Positions 35,228 to 45,193 of a DNA stretch of 64,000 nt are shown one piece after another. Made by a program: the position numbers and the translations under genes. The notes under the pieces are model-generated. The model was not told the DNA's origin. It was given only the letters and a program-made list of their open reading frames with translations, and ran no database searches. Every line of letters begins with the position of its first letter. Positions within the stretch are counted from its first letter, which is position 1. The stretch is from Pseudomonas mandelii (GTDB lineage Bacteria > Pseudomonadota > Gammaproteobacteria > Pseudomonadales > Pseudomonadaceae): contig NZ_RCZA01000002.1 of NCBI RefSeq assembly GCF_006438925.1, positions 62,001 through 126,000 of the forward strand, in the 5' to 3' direction.

Positions 35228-36046
35228 TTATCGCAACAGTTGGATGTGCAAGCCAGAGCCGTCGATGCTGCCGGCCTCCATCCTGGCAGTACGCACACCC
35301 TGCCCGATCAGTGCCTGACGCCAGGCTTCGGCCTTCGGCCCCGAAACACTGACCCGCAGCGTGGTGTCCAGATTCAGCCCACGAGAGATCAGGCGTAGCC
35401 AGGTATCGTCAGGATCGCCGGTCAATTTGGGGAAATCGAGCTCACCGGTGCTTTTGAGCTCTCGAAGCAAGGTTGCAGAGGTCGGCAGCAAATCGCCCAG
35501 CGGCGCAGCGGCGTCGAACTGTTCGACGTGCAGATAAGCTTTGCGATTGCCGCGCGTGATGCTGTAAAGCGCCACTAGCGTGTTGTCCTGTGGGGCCGCC
35601 AGACGCAACAGCAAGAACGCTTGCTGATCATCAGCGCCATAGAGCTTGGCATTGCCGAAGACATCATTGGCCCACAGGCTGCTTTCGCCGCAATCACGGG
35701 CCTGGCACCAGAACAGCAACTGGGCATCCTGCTTCTGCAAGGCTTCACGAGCGGCGGTGAAGGCCTCGGTGGAGGAATGCTCCGGTGGCAACTCGTAGGT
35801 TACCGAAGTGGTTTGCCCTCGGGCAGCGACCTGGCCGTCAAAGCGCAGCTGGCCGCTGATTTTGCGGATCGAGCCCAATGGATAAATCCGCTCAAGTTCG
35901 GCGACCGGACGATAGTCGACGATCTGCGCATCGGCCATACGCGGCACGATCGGCAGGTCCTGACTGCCAGGGACATCAGCGGCAAACAACAGGGGACTGA
36001 AACAACACAGCGCCAGAAGATTGAGTGAACGCATGGATAGACTCAT
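35228..36046 (-). CDS. DUF4892 family exported protein
   Basis: A 272-residue protein with an N-terminal signal peptide ([17 protein letters not shown]). It matches the pseudomonad DUF4892 pattern, with [19 protein letters not shown] near the N-terminus and a C-terminal half of mixed alpha/beta. Function is unknown. The ATG at 36046 overlaps the stop of the upstream GST gene (ATGA), and a second ATG at 36034 is closer to the signal peptide. By this position it corresponds to the PA1624-like member of the PAO1 block that ends in fabB. It is the last gene of a run of five minus-strand genes. Confidence 0.82.
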   Translation of the reverse strand: MSLSMRSLNLLALCCFSPLLFAADVPGSQDLPIVPRMADAQIVDYRPVAELERIYPLGSIRKISGQLRFDGQVAARGQTTSVTYELPPEHSSTEAFTAAREALQKQDAQLLFWCQARDCGESSLWANDVFGNAKLYGADDQQAFLLLRLAAPQDNTLVALYSITRGNRKAYLHVEQFDAAAPLGDLLPTSATLLRELKSTGELDFPKLTGDPDDTWLRLISRGLNLDTTLRVSVSGPKAEAWRQALIGQGVRTARMEAGSIDGSGLHIQLLR

Positions 36047-36702
36047 CGGATCAGCATGGCCTGGGCACCCTTGATGATACTGGCGTCATCGATGCGCTCA
36101 GGCACCAGCAAACCGCGCTGTACCGCCGGACGCGCCTCCATGGTTGCCATCCAGCGCTGCAGGGCCGGCAAACCGTCGACCTCGACACCCGACCACTCAT
36201 GGCCACGGACCCACGGATAAGTGGCGATGTCGGCAATGCTGTATTCACCGGCCAGAAACTCCACGGCTTGCAGGCGCGTGTCGAGCACTTCATAGAGGCG
36301 GCGGGTTTCATGTTGATAGCGATCGATGGCGCCCTGGAGCTTCTCCGGGAAATAACGGAAAAACACGTTGGCCTGGCCTTGCATCGGGCCGATTCCACCC
36401 ATCTGGAACATCAGCCATTGCAGGACCACCGAGCGCCCCTTGGGGTCTTTTGGCAGCAACTTGCCGCTCAGTTCAGCCAGGTAAATCAGGATCGCACCGG
36501 ATTCAAACACGGCGAAATCGCCGTTGGCGCGGTCGACAATCGCCGGAATCCGGCCATTGGGATTGATCTTGAGGAAGCCCTCGGACTTCTGTTCCTTTTT
36601 GTCGAAACTCAAGGCGTGCACCGTGTAGGGCAGGCCGAGTTCCTCGAGCACGATAGAGACCTTGTGGCCATTCGGGGTCGCAGCGGTGTAGAGATCTATC
36701 AT
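36043..36702 (-). CDS. Glutathione S-transferase family protein
   Basis: A 219-residue GST of the YghU/YfcG (nu-class-like) type: the N-terminus [21 protein letters not shown] has the Thr/Asn pair that binds glutathione in this class, followed by [12 protein letters not shown] and [11 protein letters not shown], and then the helical domain. Such enzymes often have disulfide-bond reductase activity with two glutathiones. The ATG at 36702 follows GGGAG about six bases upstream; the longer frame to 36756 overlaps the hydrolase gene. It is probably co-transcribed with the two hydrolase genes and DUF4892. Confidence 0.9.
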   Translation of the reverse strand: MIDLYTAATPNGHKVSIVLEELGLPYTVHALSFDKKEQKSEGFLKINPNGRIPAIVDRANGDFAVFESGAILIYLAELSGKLLPKDPKGRSVVLQWLMFQMGGIGPMQGQANVFFRYFPEKLQGAIDRYQHETRRLYEVLDTRLQAVEFLAGEYSIADIATYPWVRGHEWSGVEVDGLPALQRWMATMEARPAVQRGLLVPERIDDASIIKGAQAMLIR

Positions 36703-36752
36703 GGTTGTCTCCCATTTCAACCCGCCCAGCCTCGACAGTTGCCCGGCGCAAG

Positions 36753-37607
36753 TCAAGGAACGGCGAAGAACCGATTGAAACAGTCTGCGACAAGGTCGGC
36801 GCCGGGTTCGTCATTCAGGTGCAAATGATGGCCGCCAGGCAGCTGTTCACGGCTAAAGGGTAGACGCTCCAGCAACTCGGGATGTTTGGCGAGCATGCCG
36901 TCGGCAGCCACCACCAGTTTTGCAGGACAACCGACTCGCTGGACGAAGGCCATCGCCTGTTCGGAGGTCAGACGCAGCGGCGACGGTAATGTCAGTCGGT
37001 TATCGGTACGCCAGGTATAACCGCCCGGCACCGGCATCAATCCACGTTGGGCCAGCAGTTCTGCGGCTTCGCGACTGACGGCTACCAAGCCTTTCATGCG
37101 TGCCTCGATGGCCCGGTCGAGGGTGTTGTAGACCGGTTTGCGCTTCTCCCGCAAATCCAGCTGCGCTTGCAGGGCCATGCCCATCCGTTCGGCAGCGCTT
37201 TCGCCTTTGTCTGTAGGAGGAATGATGCCGTCGATCAATGCCAGATGGGTCACGCGTTCCGGTAACGAACCGGCCAGCACCAGCGAAACGATCGCGCCCA
37301 TGGAATGCCCCAGCAGCCCAAAGCGCTTCCAGCCCAATTGCTCGGCCACTTGCAGCACGTCATGGGCGTAGTCCCACAGTGCGTAACCGGCACCGCTCGG
37401 CCGATGCCCGGAATGACCGTGACCAGCCATATCCAGTGCGATGATGCGCAAGCCTTTGAGCTTCGGCGCCAGCCGGGCGAAGCTGTTGGCGTTGTCCAGC
37501 CAGCCATGCAAGGCGATCACCGGCATGCCGTCTTCGGGGCCGAACAGGTGCGCTGCCAACTCGATATGCGGCAGGCTCAGGCGAACTTCTTCAACGACGT
37601 TGCTCAT
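36753..37607 (-). CDS. Alpha/beta hydrolase
   Basis: A 284-residue alpha/beta-hydrolase. The nucleophile elbow is GHSMGA, the oxyanion strand is [13 protein letters not shown], and the C-terminal His lies in [11 protein letters not shown]. It probably hydrolyses an ester or lipid; the substrate is unknown. The ATG at 37607 overlaps the stop of the next hydrolase gene (ATGA), so the two are coupled. In PAO1 the block gpsA to fabB has two adjacent hydrolases at the matching place (PA1621-PA1622 as I recall). Confidence 0.9.
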   Translation of the reverse strand: MSNVVEEVRLSLPHIELAAHLFGPEDGMPVIALHGWLDNANSFARLAPKLKGLRIIALDMAGHGHSGHRPSGAGYALWDYAHDVLQVAEQLGWKRFGLLGHSMGAIVSLVLAGSLPERVTHLALIDGIIPPTDKGESAAERMGMALQAQLDLREKRKPVYNTLDRAIEARMKGLVAVSREAAELLAQRGLMPVPGGYTWRTDNRLTLPSPLRLTSEQAMAFVQRVGCPAKLVVAADGMLAKHPELLERLPFSREQLPGGHHLHLNDEPGADLVADCFNRFFAVP

Positions 37608-38410
37608 GCGCAATCCTGTTGGCGGCGACCTTCCCAACGGCTGAACAGGTTCTTCAGCAGCGTGGCCGTGTCCTGGGGACGTTCGAGGGGAAACATGTGG
37701 CCGCCGGGCATGGTCAGGGACTCGCCCAGCGGCATGCGCCCCACGAGGCTTGCGTGATGACGCATCACCACCCGGCTCTTGTGCCCGCGCACTACCGCCA
37801 GCGGCACTTTCAATTGCCGTGCGCGGCCGGGACTGGTGTGCGGCACGCCGCGGTAGATACTGATTTCCGTGGCCGGGTCGAAGCGCAGGCGCAGTGTGTC
37901 GCCCACCTTGTGCAAGCCGTGTTGCAGGTAAGCATCAAAGCATTCCGGGTCGAAGCCGCGAAACAGGGTTTTACCGGCGAAATACACGCGTGCAGCTTCC
38001 AGATCAGCGAACTCTTCCCGACGTCCCAACGTACGGCCGGCCGGGGTCAGGCGATCGATGAAACCGAAGCGTTTGGCGGCGCGGATCACCCATTGATCAG
38101 CGCGGGTCAGCACCGGCGAATCAAGCATCACCACGCCGCGATAGAGCTCGGGGCATCGCAACGCCGCGTGCAGATGCAGCACGCCTCCGAAGGAATGGCC
38201 GACCCCCCACACAGGTTCCGGTTGCTGCTTGAGGTGATGAATCAGCTCGTCGACCAGGTTGTACCAGTTGTCGTCCGCCGGAAAGCGCGGGTCATGGGCG
38301 TGCTGCTGCAGATGCGTCACCTGATACTCGGGCGCCAACGCCGCGAACAACTTGCCATAGGTGCCCGAGGGAAAACCGTTGGCGTGGGCGAAAAATATCT
38401 GTTGCGACAT
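37604..38410 (-). CDS. Alpha/beta hydrolase
   Basis: A 268-residue alpha/beta-hydrolase with nucleophile elbow GHSFGG, oxyanion segment FAHANGFPSGTY and a C-terminal GGHMFPLERP holding the catalytic His. It may act on a small ester, thioester or lipid. It is coupled by an ATGA overlap to the second hydrolase. No signal peptide is seen, so it is cytoplasmic. The upstream 300 bases hold a repeat. Confidence 0.9.
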   Translation of the reverse strand: MSQQIFFAHANGFPSGTYGKLFAALAPEYQVTHLQQHAHDPRFPADDNWYNLVDELIHHLKQQPEPVWGVGHSFGGVLHLHAALRCPELYRGVVMLDSPVLTRADQWVIRAAKRFGFIDRLTPAGRTLGRREEFADLEAARVYFAGKTLFRGFDPECFDAYLQHGLHKVGDTLRLRFDPATEISIYRGVPHTSPGRARQLKVPLAVVRGHKSRVVMRHHASLVGRMPLGESLTMPGGHMFPLERPQDTATLLKNLFSRWEGRRQQDCA

Positions 38411-38529
38411 ACCGGTGATCCATCAACGAAAACAAGGGTTGATTGTCCGTAACACTGGCGGCTACAGCAATGACTGTAAGTGACAGGAGTGATGACAGTC
38501 CGGTCAAGGCTATGGGGTGTCAGTTAGAT

Positions 38530-38697
38530 CGCCCCCTCACCCTAACCCTCTCCCCAAAGGGGCGAGGGGACTGACCGTGGGTTTCTCTCGAAATACTGCG
38601 ACCTGATCAATAGCGTCTAACTCAGGATTTGAAAAGCTTGAAGATCGGCTCCCTTTCCCCCCTCTACCCTCTGGGGAGAGGGTTGGGGTGAGGGGTG
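38530..38697. repeat. Inverted repeat of the CCCTCACCCTAACCCTCTCC type
   Basis: CCCCTCACCCTAACCCTCTC (from 38531) and its complement GAGAGGGTTGGGGTGAGGGG (to 38695) face each other across about 120 bases. This C/G-rich element is a third dispersed repeat class, different from the REPs. It occupies the 308-base gap between the hydrolase and thioesterase genes; nothing else is seen there. Confidence 0.8.
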
Positions 38698-38718
38698 GAT
38701 TCATCTGAACACACACCC

Positions 38719-39162
38719 TCAACGACCTGGCGGATTCTCACCCAACGGCACCACCGCCATCGTCAACCGCGACACACAGCTAGCCTTCCCCTCATCGCTG
38801 GTCAAACGGATATCCCAGACATGCGTCGTGCGGCCAATGTGAATCGGCTTGGCCACCGCCGTGACCCGTCCGCTGCGCAAGCCGCGCAAATGGTTGGCGT
38901 TGATTTCCAGGCCCACGCAGTAAAACTTGCTGGTGTCGATGCACAGGTAACTGGCCATCGAGCCGACCGTTTCCGCCAGCACCACCGAGGCGCCGCCGTG
39001 CAGTAAGCCGTAAGGCTGGTGAGTGCGATGGTCGATGACCATGCTCGCGGTCAGAGACTCTTCGTCGAAGGCTTCGAAGCGAATATCCAGCACTTCGCCG
39101 ATGGTGTTTTTCTGGATTGCGTTCAACTGCTCGACGTTGGGAGTGGTACGCCACAGACTCAT
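38719..39162 (-). CDS. Hotdog-fold thioesterase (PaaI/YdiI type)
   Basis: A 147-residue PaaI-type thioesterase. The catalytic motif is HGGASVVLAETVGSMAS, with the Glu of AET as general base. IEINANHLRG-like and LTMAVVPL segments complete the hotdog fold. Members hydrolyse aromatic or acyl-CoA thioesters; the closest named relatives are YdiI/MenI types. It lies 32 bases downstream of the acyl-CoA ligase gene on the same strand. A ligase followed by a thioesterase suggests a common acyl-CoA pool. Confidence 0.9.
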   Translation of the reverse strand: MSLWRTTPNVEQLNAIQKNTIGEVLDIRFEAFDEESLTASMVIDHRTHQPYGLLHGGASVVLAETVGSMASYLCIDTSKFYCVGLEINANHLRGLRSGRVTAVAKPIHIGRTTHVWDIRLTSDEGKASCVSRLTMAVVPLGENPPGR

Positions 39163-39194
39163 TGTTGCTTTCCTTTGTTGGTTTTATTCGTGAC

Positions 39195-40862
39195 TCAATC
39201 CTGCCACAGCACCGCTTCACTGCGCTCGCTCCATTCTTCGAACCGGGCACCGTAGACGGCCTCGATCACATTGCGCTTGATCTTCAGGGTCGGTGTCAGG
39301 AAGCCGTTTTCCACCGCCCAGCTGTCCTTGACCACCACCAATCGACGCAAGCGTTCGTGTTTGTCGAGGACGCCGTTGACCTCTTCCAACAGTTTTTCCA
39401 GGCTTGAATGCAGGCCCGCCCGAGCCGTTCCGCTGGCGTCCTGCTGACCGACCGCCGAGAGCACGCACAGCCCCAACGGCGCACTCAGACCATCGCCCAC
39501 CACGCACACCTGCTCGATGCGCGAATGCTCCGCCAGACGATTCTCGATGGGTGCCGGAGCAACGTATTTTCCTTTGCTGGTCTTGAATATTTCCTTCAGT
39601 CGCCCGGTCAGGCGCAGGTTGCCTTCGGCGTCCTCCTCGCCCTTGTCGCCGGTGCGCAGGAAGCCGTCTTCGGTGATGGTTTCTGCGGTTTTCTCAGGCT
39701 CCTTGAAATAGCCGAGCATGGTCGCGCCGCTGCGCACCATGACCTCGCCCGACTCAGCGATCCGCACCTCGACCTCCGGGCAGGGCTTGCCGATCCAGCC
39801 GGGTTTGTTCTGGCCCGGCCGGCAAACGTGCGAATACCCGCAGCTTTCGGTCATGCCGTAGACCTCCAGCACATCCAGCCCCAGTTTGCGGTACCACAGC
39901 AGCAAGGTCTGCGGCACTGGCGCGGCACCGGACAAGGCGATGCGCAAGGCATCCAGCCCAAGCCCGGCCAGGACTTTGTGGCCGACCCGCTTGCCGATGA
40001 TCGGCAGACCGAGCAAGAAGTCGAGGCGCTTTGCCGGGATCTTGCTGTACACGCCCATCTGGAATTTGGTCCAGATCCTTGGCACACCGAACAGCGCGGT
40101 CGGTCGTGCACGGCGCAAATCGGTGAGAAAGGTGTCGAGGCTCTCGGCAAAAAACACCGTTTGCCCGGTGTAGATCGACGCCAGCTCGACGAACATCCGC
40201 TCGGCGACATGGCACAGCGGCAGGTAGGACAGCAACCGATCCGACTCATTCAAGCCAAACAACTGCGTGCCGCGAGTGGTGGCAAACCCCAGATTGGCGA
40301 AACTGTGCATCACGCCTTTAGGCATGCCGGTGGTACCGGAAGTGTAAATGATGGTCGCCAACTGGTCGGCGGACGGCTTGGGATCGTCCTGGATCGGTGA
40401 GCTCTTTTGCAGGTCGGCCCAGCTGTAGTCGAAAGTAACAGGCGGATGCAACGGCAGGCTGATCGTTGGCAGATCGGGGCTGACCCCGCGAGACATGCCT
40501 GGCCAGTCATCGAGTTTGCCGATGAACACCAGGGCCGCTTCGGAGTGTTCAAGGACCTGGGCCACGGTCTCGGCGGTGAGGTTCGGGTAGAGCGGCACCG
40601 ACACATGACCGGCCATCCAGATCGCCAGGTCGGCGATGATCCAGTGCGCGCAGTTTTTCGAGATCAGGGCGATGTGGCTGCCTTGGGGCAGTTCGCGTGC
40701 GCGCAGCCAATGCGCGGCGCAGCGCGCCTGGTGACCGACGTCGGCCCAGCTCAGGGTCTCGACCTGTCCGCCGCCCGTGGGCTGGACCAGAAAGCGCTGG
40801 CGAGGATGACGGGCCTCACGCTCGTAGAAGACGTCCAGCGGCAAACGAAAAGCAGCAGGCAT
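39195..40862 (-). CDS. Long-chain acyl-CoA synthetase (AMP-forming)
   Basis: A 555-residue adenylate-forming ligase. The P-loop is IIYTSGTTGMPKGVM, the A5 motif is YGMTESCG, GYFKEPEKT and LRTGDKGE follow, and the C-terminal Lys motif is near FLTPTLKIKR. It activates a fatty acid to acyl-AMP and then acyl-CoA. The ATG at 40862 (MPAAFRLPLDV) is used, because the upstream stretch to 40895 has no similarity. The PAO1 counterpart would be the AMP-binding gene next to the thioesterase (PA1617). The chain length preferred is not visible. Confidence 0.92.
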   Translation of the reverse strand: MPAAFRLPLDVFYEREARHPRQRFLVQPTGGGQVETLSWADVGHQARCAAHWLRARELPQGSHIALISKNCAHWIIADLAIWMAGHVSVPLYPNLTAETVAQVLEHSEAALVFIGKLDDWPGMSRGVSPDLPTISLPLHPPVTFDYSWADLQKSSPIQDDPKPSADQLATIIYTSGTTGMPKGVMHSFANLGFATTRGTQLFGLNESDRLLSYLPLCHVAERMFVELASIYTGQTVFFAESLDTFLTDLRRARPTALFGVPRIWTKFQMGVYSKIPAKRLDFLLGLPIIGKRVGHKVLAGLGLDALRIALSGAAPVPQTLLLWYRKLGLDVLEVYGMTESCGYSHVCRPGQNKPGWIGKPCPEVEVRIAESGEVMVRSGATMLGYFKEPEKTAETITEDGFLRTGDKGEEDAEGNLRLTGRLKEIFKTSKGKYVAPAPIENRLAEHSRIEQVCVVGDGLSAPLGLCVLSAVGQQDASGTARAGLHSSLEKLLEEVNGVLDKHERLRRLVVVKDSWAVENGFLTPTLKIKRNVIEAVYGARFEEWSERSEAVLWQD

Positions 40863-40943
40863 GCGACTCGCTCCTTTGTTTTTGGTCTGGAGCAAGCGTA
40901 GCCAACCAAGCAGTTGCTCGGTTAATTATTTGTCGGCAAAAAC

Positions 40944-41025
40944 AAGATCAAAAGATCGCAGCCTGCGGCAGCTCCTACAGGGGATTGCGAAACCCATGTA
41001 GGAGCTGTCGCAGGCTGAGATCTTT
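40944..41025. repeat. REP pair, class B, imperfect
   Basis: AAGATCGCAGCCTGCGGCAG faces GGAGCTGTCGCAGGCTGAGA, with two mismatches against the copy at 4489. It lies between sixA and the acyl-CoA ligase gene. Confidence 0.8.
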
Positions 41026-41030
41026 TGCTT

Positions 41031-41483
41031 TTAAGGGTGCTTGATGCCGTTGAGTTTCATCGCGCCGGCCAGCGGCAAATCACCTTCAAGTTCTGCAAGG
41101 CCGGCGGTTTTCACCGCTTCCGGGTCTTGCACATGGCCGTGCTGCAAGTAACCCAACAGGTTGCCCACCAGCGGGTTATGACTGACCAGCAACGCGTGAT
41201 CCACAGACACCAACTGCTCCGCCACCGCTTGCGGGCGGTTGTCGGGAGTCAGCCAGTCGACGGTGCGAATCTCCGGCGCGAAATTCAGCGCTGTACGCAC
41301 AATTTCTGCGGTCTCCTGCGCTCGCAGGTAAGGACTGGCATAGATCGCGGTCAGCGGCTTGCCGGCCAACTCGGCGGCCGTGCGCAGCACTTCTTCACGA
41401 CCATGGGCGGTCAGTGCCCGCTCCGAATCAGGACGCTTGCCGTGTGGCTCGGCTTCACCATGACGCAGTATCCAGAGTTTCAT
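41031..41483 (-). CDS. sixA: Phosphohistidine phosphatase SixA
   Basis: A 150-residue histidine-phosphatase: RHG catalytic motif at residues 7-9, Arg in PYLRAQET and His in LVSHNPL. SixA removes phosphate from His residues of Hpt or phosphotransferase proteins; in E. coli it acts on NPr or ArcB. It overlaps the DUF4389 gene by four bases, so the two are coupled. Given the hybrid kinases nearby, a role in damping phosphorelays is attractive but inferred. Confidence 0.9.
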   Translation of the reverse strand: MKLWILRHGEAEPHGKRPDSERALTAHGREEVLRTAAELAGKPLTAIYASPYLRAQETAEIVRTALNFAPEIRTVDWLTPDNRPQAVAEQLVSVDHALLVSHNPLVGNLLGYLQHGHVQDPEAVKTAGLAELEGDLPLAGAMKLNGIKHP

Positions 41484-41827
41484 AGCTTGGGCTCCTCATC
41501 TCGGGCCGGGTGTGGTGCCGGCGCCACAGCGTGCGGCGCTTCACCTTCCGGTGTACGCGGCGTCGGCCAGTCGGCGAACGGCCAGGGCTTCTGGTCACTG
41601 TGGAAACTGCCGAATCGACCGATCTGCGCCAGAAACTGGCTCAGGCTGTCGCCGAAGTTCATCAGGCTGGCGCTTGGTGCGCCATAGATCAAACGATAGA
41701 TCAGTTGGACCAACACCACGGCGCCGAGGATGAATTGCGCCACTTGCCATACCAGCACGTAGACGATCATCCACAACACGCGCAGCAGGATGGATTCGTA
41801 CTTGGCTTCTGTTTTCGGATCGTTCAT
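41480..41827 (-). CDS. DUF4389 membrane protein
   Basis: A 115-residue protein with a hydrophobic centre of two close transmembrane segments (LRVLWMIVYVLVWQVAQFILGAVVLVQLIYRLI, split) and a Pro/His-rich polar tail. The pattern matches DUF4389 (YqjE-like) proteins. The ATG at 41827 has GGGAG seven bases upstream. Function unknown. It lies between gpsA and sixA and is coupled to sixA. Confidence 0.85.
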   Translation of the reverse strand: MNDPKTEAKYESILLRVLWMIVYVLVWQVAQFILGAVVLVQLIYRLIYGAPSASLMNFGDSLSQFLAQIGRFGSFHSDQKPWPFADWPTPRTPEGEAPHAVAPAPHPARDEEPKL

Positions 41828-41846
41828 GTCTCGCTCTCCCTGATGC

Positions 41847-42872
41847 CTAGTTGAAACCACTGGTGGAAATAAAATCGACGTCGGTTTTCGGTTCGGCACG
41901 CATCAACAGTTCAATCACCTGATTAAGCGTGCGCCCTTCGAACAGGATCGCGTGCAGCCCGGCGACCAGCGGCATGTACACGCCCACCTCCTGAGCCTTG
42001 GCCTTGAGCACCTTGAGGGTGTTCACGCCTTCAGCGACTTCGCCCAGGCGCGTCACGGCATCTTCCAGGCTCAAACCCTGGCCGAGGGCAAATCCGACCT
42101 GGTAGTTACGGCTTTTCGGCGACGAGCAGGTGACGATCAAATCGCCGACGCCCGCCAAACCGAGGAAGGTCATCGGGTTGGCGCCCTGATTCACCGCAAA
42201 GCGGGTCATTTCCGCCAGCGCCCGGGTGATCAGCATGCTCTTGGTGTTTTCGCCCATGCCCAGCGCCACCGCCATGCCGGCGATGATTGCGTAAACGTTT
42301 TTCAGCGCCCCGCCCAACTCCACGCCGAAGCGGTCGGCGCTGGCGTACACGCGAAAGGTCCGACCATGCAACGCCTCCTGGACCCGCTGGCAGAGTTCTT
42401 CGTCTTCGCTGGCGACCACCGTGGCAGTCAGCGCGTGTTCAGCGATTTCACGGGCCAGGTTCGGCCCGGACAGCACGCCGATGCGCGCTTGCGGGGCGAT
42501 CTCTTCGAGGATTTCGCTCATTAACTTGAAGGTGTGGGCTTCGATGCCTTTGGTGAGGCTCACCAGCAATTTGCCGCTCAAACGTTCGGCGTGCGGCATC
42601 AATACCGAGCGCAGCGCGCTGGACGGCAGTGCGACGAAGCACAGGTCGCAGGCTTGCAGGGTGGCCAGCAGGTCGGTGACCGCTTCCACGGCCGGCAGAA
42701 TCTTGATGCCTTTGAGGTAACGCGGGTTCTCGCGATTGACCCGAATGGCCTCGGCCTGCTCGGGGTCACGCATCCACAGCCGGACCTGATGCCCGTTCTC
42801 GGCCAGCAGATTAGCCACGGCGGTACCAAAACTTCCGCCTCCCAGGACCGCAATTGGGCGCTGTTCAGTCAT
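41847..42872 (-). CDS. gpsA: Glycerol-3-phosphate dehydrogenase [NAD(P)+]
   Basis: A 341-residue GpsA, normal length. The Rossmann loop is GGGSFGTA (11-18) and the segment [14 protein letters not shown] holds the conserved Lys. It reduces dihydroxyacetone phosphate to glycerol 3-phosphate, the head group of phospholipids. The ATG at 42872 ([13 protein letters not shown]) is supported by homology; the frame to 42950 is spurious. The position between sixA/DUF4389 and a TonB receptor matches PAO1 PA1614. Confidence 0.96.
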   Translation of the reverse strand: MTEQRPIAVLGGGSFGTAVANLLAENGHQVRLWMRDPEQAEAIRVNRENPRYLKGIKILPAVEAVTDLLATLQACDLCFVALPSSALRSVLMPHAERLSGKLLVSLTKGIEAHTFKLMSEILEEIAPQARIGVLSGPNLAREIAEHALTATVVASEDEELCQRVQEALHGRTFRVYASADRFGVELGGALKNVYAIIAGMAVALGMGENTKSMLITRALAEMTRFAVNQGANPMTFLGLAGVGDLIVTCSSPKSRNYQVGFALGQGLSLEDAVTRLGEVAEGVNTLKVLKAKAQEVGVYMPLVAGLHAILFEGRTLNQVIELLMRAEPKTDVDFISTSGFN

Positions 42873-43068
42873 ATGCAATCCGTTAATCCATACCAGTGGC
42901 GATGTCGGCATTATACGGAGCGGCCCAGTGGCGGCCAGCCCCCGCATCAATTACCGACACTTGTAGGAAGAAGACCAATAAAACCGAGGAAAATGCCCGC
43001 AACGTGACTGGAAAAGTCATTGCGCTCGGTTAACATGCGCGCCAATTGTTCGCTATCAAGGATGTGTT

Positions 43069-45192
43069 GTGTCGTTTGGCTCTCCATCACCTCGCTCGCC
43101 GTTGGTACTGGCGCTGATCTTCAGCTCGCCATTGCTTGCCGACGACTTGTTCCTCGACAGCGAGCCGCTGCCGCAAGTATTGACCGCGACGCGACTCAAG
43201 CAGTCGCCGGCCGCGGTACCGGGGAGCATGACGGTGATCGACAGCGAACTGATCAACGCCAGCGGCGCCCGGGACATCAGTGAGTTGCTGCGACTGGTGC
43301 CGGGAATGATGGTCGGCAACATCAACGGCAACCAGGCAGCGGTGAACTATCACGGCACCAATGCGAACGAAGCGCGACGCATGCAAGTGTTGATCGATGG
43401 CCGCTCGGTGTACCGCGCAGGCCTGGCCACGGTGGACTGGAGTGACATTCCGGTGGCCCTGGAAGACATCGAACGCATCGAAGTTTTCCGCGGCCCGAAC
43501 ACCGTCAGCTATGGCGCCAATGCGCTGATGGCGGTGGTCAACATCATCACGCGCAACCCGGCCGACAGCCACGGCACGCGAATGAAAGTCACCCGTGGGC
43601 AGCGCGGCATCGACGACTTTTACGCCAGCCAGGCCGTGGGCTGGGACGATGGCGACCTGCGCCTGTCACTGTCCGGTCAACAAGACGACGGCTTCGACTC
43701 GGACCGAAACGGCGCCGACTACCGCGACAGCCGCCGCTTGAACCGCTTCAACCTCGCCGTCAGCCAGACGCTCACTGAAAACCAGAGCATCGATTGGCAA
43801 TTGAATGCCAAGGACGGGAGCAACCAGCGGCCGTATACCTACCGCCCGGTCTTCTCGGGGATTACCGCTGCGGGGAACAATTCCGATGTCATCGCCAAGG
43901 ACTACGCCGGCTCGCTGCGCTGGAACCTCGACATCAATCCCGATCACAGCCTTTACATCCAGGGCTCGGCGCAGCACTGGGATCGTCAGCAGACCTGGCG
44001 TGCCTGCGATGCCGAGGTTTCGTTCAGCCCGCAGTTGACCGAACTCTGGCAGCTCAACCCGAATTACACCGAACGCCTGGCGCGCAACATGGAGCGCTAC
44101 ACCGGCCCCGGCGCGCCCGCAGGTGATCCGGCCCAGCGCGCACTGGCCAATCAAGTGCTCGACCAATGGCGAAACGGCGCCCGGCAAACCCTCTGTGGCG
44201 ATATTGACCAGAGCACCCGGGAATCGCGCTACGACCTTGAGTTACAGGACACCCTCAGCCTGTCCGACAGTCTGCGGCTGGTCAGCGGCATGAACTATCG
44301 TTACGACCGGGCAGATTCCGAGACCTACTTCAATGGCACCCTCGACGACACCACCTGGCGGGCGTTCGGCCAACTCGAGTGGCGCGCCACCGAGCATTGG
44401 TTGCTGCAGGGCGGCGCGATGTTCGAAGACACGCAATTGATCGGCAGTTCGCTCACCCCCCGGGTGGCGGTCAACTACCTGATCAACCCACGCCATGGCC
44501 TGCGAGCGGTGTACTCGGAAGCCACCCGCTCGCCGGACATGTTCGAGAACAACGTCAACTGGAGCTATCAGGTAAAGAACCTGCGGCCCAGCGCTTATGG
44601 CCAGTCCAGTGCCCGTTATTTCGTCAAGACCCGTGGCCCCGGCGACCTCGAACAGGAATACATGCGCTCCCGGGAGCTGGGCTATAACGGCTACTTTGCC
44701 GAAGTGGGGCTGGCGGTCGATGTGAAGCTGTTCTACGACGAAATCACCGGAATGATCAGCGAACCGCTGCGCAACAATCAGTACATCGCCAGCAACTCAA
44801 ACAGCTCGCGCTTCTCCGGGACAGAAACCCAGCTCGACTGGCGAATCGGCAGCGCCGATCGCCTGCGCCTGACGTATGCCTACGTCGATGCCGAGGCGAG
44901 CAACCCGCAGGATGCACAACAGACCGCTCGAAACAGCGGTTCCGCCGGTTGGCTGCACAACTGGGGCCACGGCTGGAACAGCGCGCTCTTCTACTATGGT
45001 GACGATGCCCTGAACGGCTACCGCTTCGAACGGGTCGACACGCGCATCGCCAAACGCATCGGCCTGGGCAAGGCGAGCCTGGAACTGGCCGGTGTGCTCC
45101 AGCAACGCCTCGACAGCCAGCCCACGACCTTCGTCGACAACAACTACGACGAGCGCCGGGTGCTTTACTTCAGCGCAGAGCTGGCGTTCTAA
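43069..45192 (+). CDS. TonB-dependent outer-membrane receptor
   Basis: A 707-residue receptor: signal peptide to about residue 24, plug domain (VLTATRLKQSPAAVPGSMTVID..., with a TonB-box-like segment just before), and a 22-strand barrel ending in a terminal Phe (ELAF). The GTG at 43069 has AAGGA six bases upstream. Receptors with this plug type take up siderophores, cobalamin or other compounds; the ligand cannot be told. It heads an operon with a periplasmic protein and a hybrid kinase, so it may also signal. PAO1 counterpart: PA1613-like region. Confidence 0.88.
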   Translation: MSFGSPSPRSPLVLALIFSSPLLADDLFLDSEPLPQVLTATRLKQSPAAVPGSMTVIDSELINASGARDISELLRLVPGMMVGNINGNQAAVNYHGTNANEARRMQVLIDGRSVYRAGLATVDWSDIPVALEDIERIEVFRGPNTVSYGANALMAVVNIITRNPADSHGTRMKVTRGQRGIDDFYASQAVGWDDGDLRLSLSGQQDDGFDSDRNGADYRDSRRLNRFNLAVSQTLTENQSIDWQLNAKDGSNQRPYTYRPVFSGITAAGNNSDVIAKDYAGSLRWNLDINPDHSLYIQGSAQHWDRQQTWRACDAEVSFSPQLTELWQLNPNYTERLARNMERYTGPGAPAGDPAQRALANQVLDQWRNGARQTLCGDIDQSTRESRYDLELQDTLSLSDSLRLVSGMNYRYDRADSETYFNGTLDDTTWRAFGQLEWRATEHWLLQGGAMFEDTQLIGSSLTPRVAVNYLINPRHGLRAVYSEATRSPDMFENNVNWSYQVKNLRPSAYGQSSARYFVKTRGPGDLEQEYMRSRELGYNGYFAEVGLAVDVKLFYDEITGMISEPLRNNQYIASNSNSSRFSGTETQLDWRIGSADRLRLTYAYVDAEASNPQDAQQTARNSGSAGWLHNWGHGWNSALFYYGDDALNGYRFERVDTRIAKRIGLGKASLELAGVLQQRLDSQPTTFVDNNYDERRVLYFSAELAF

Positions 45193-45193
45193 G

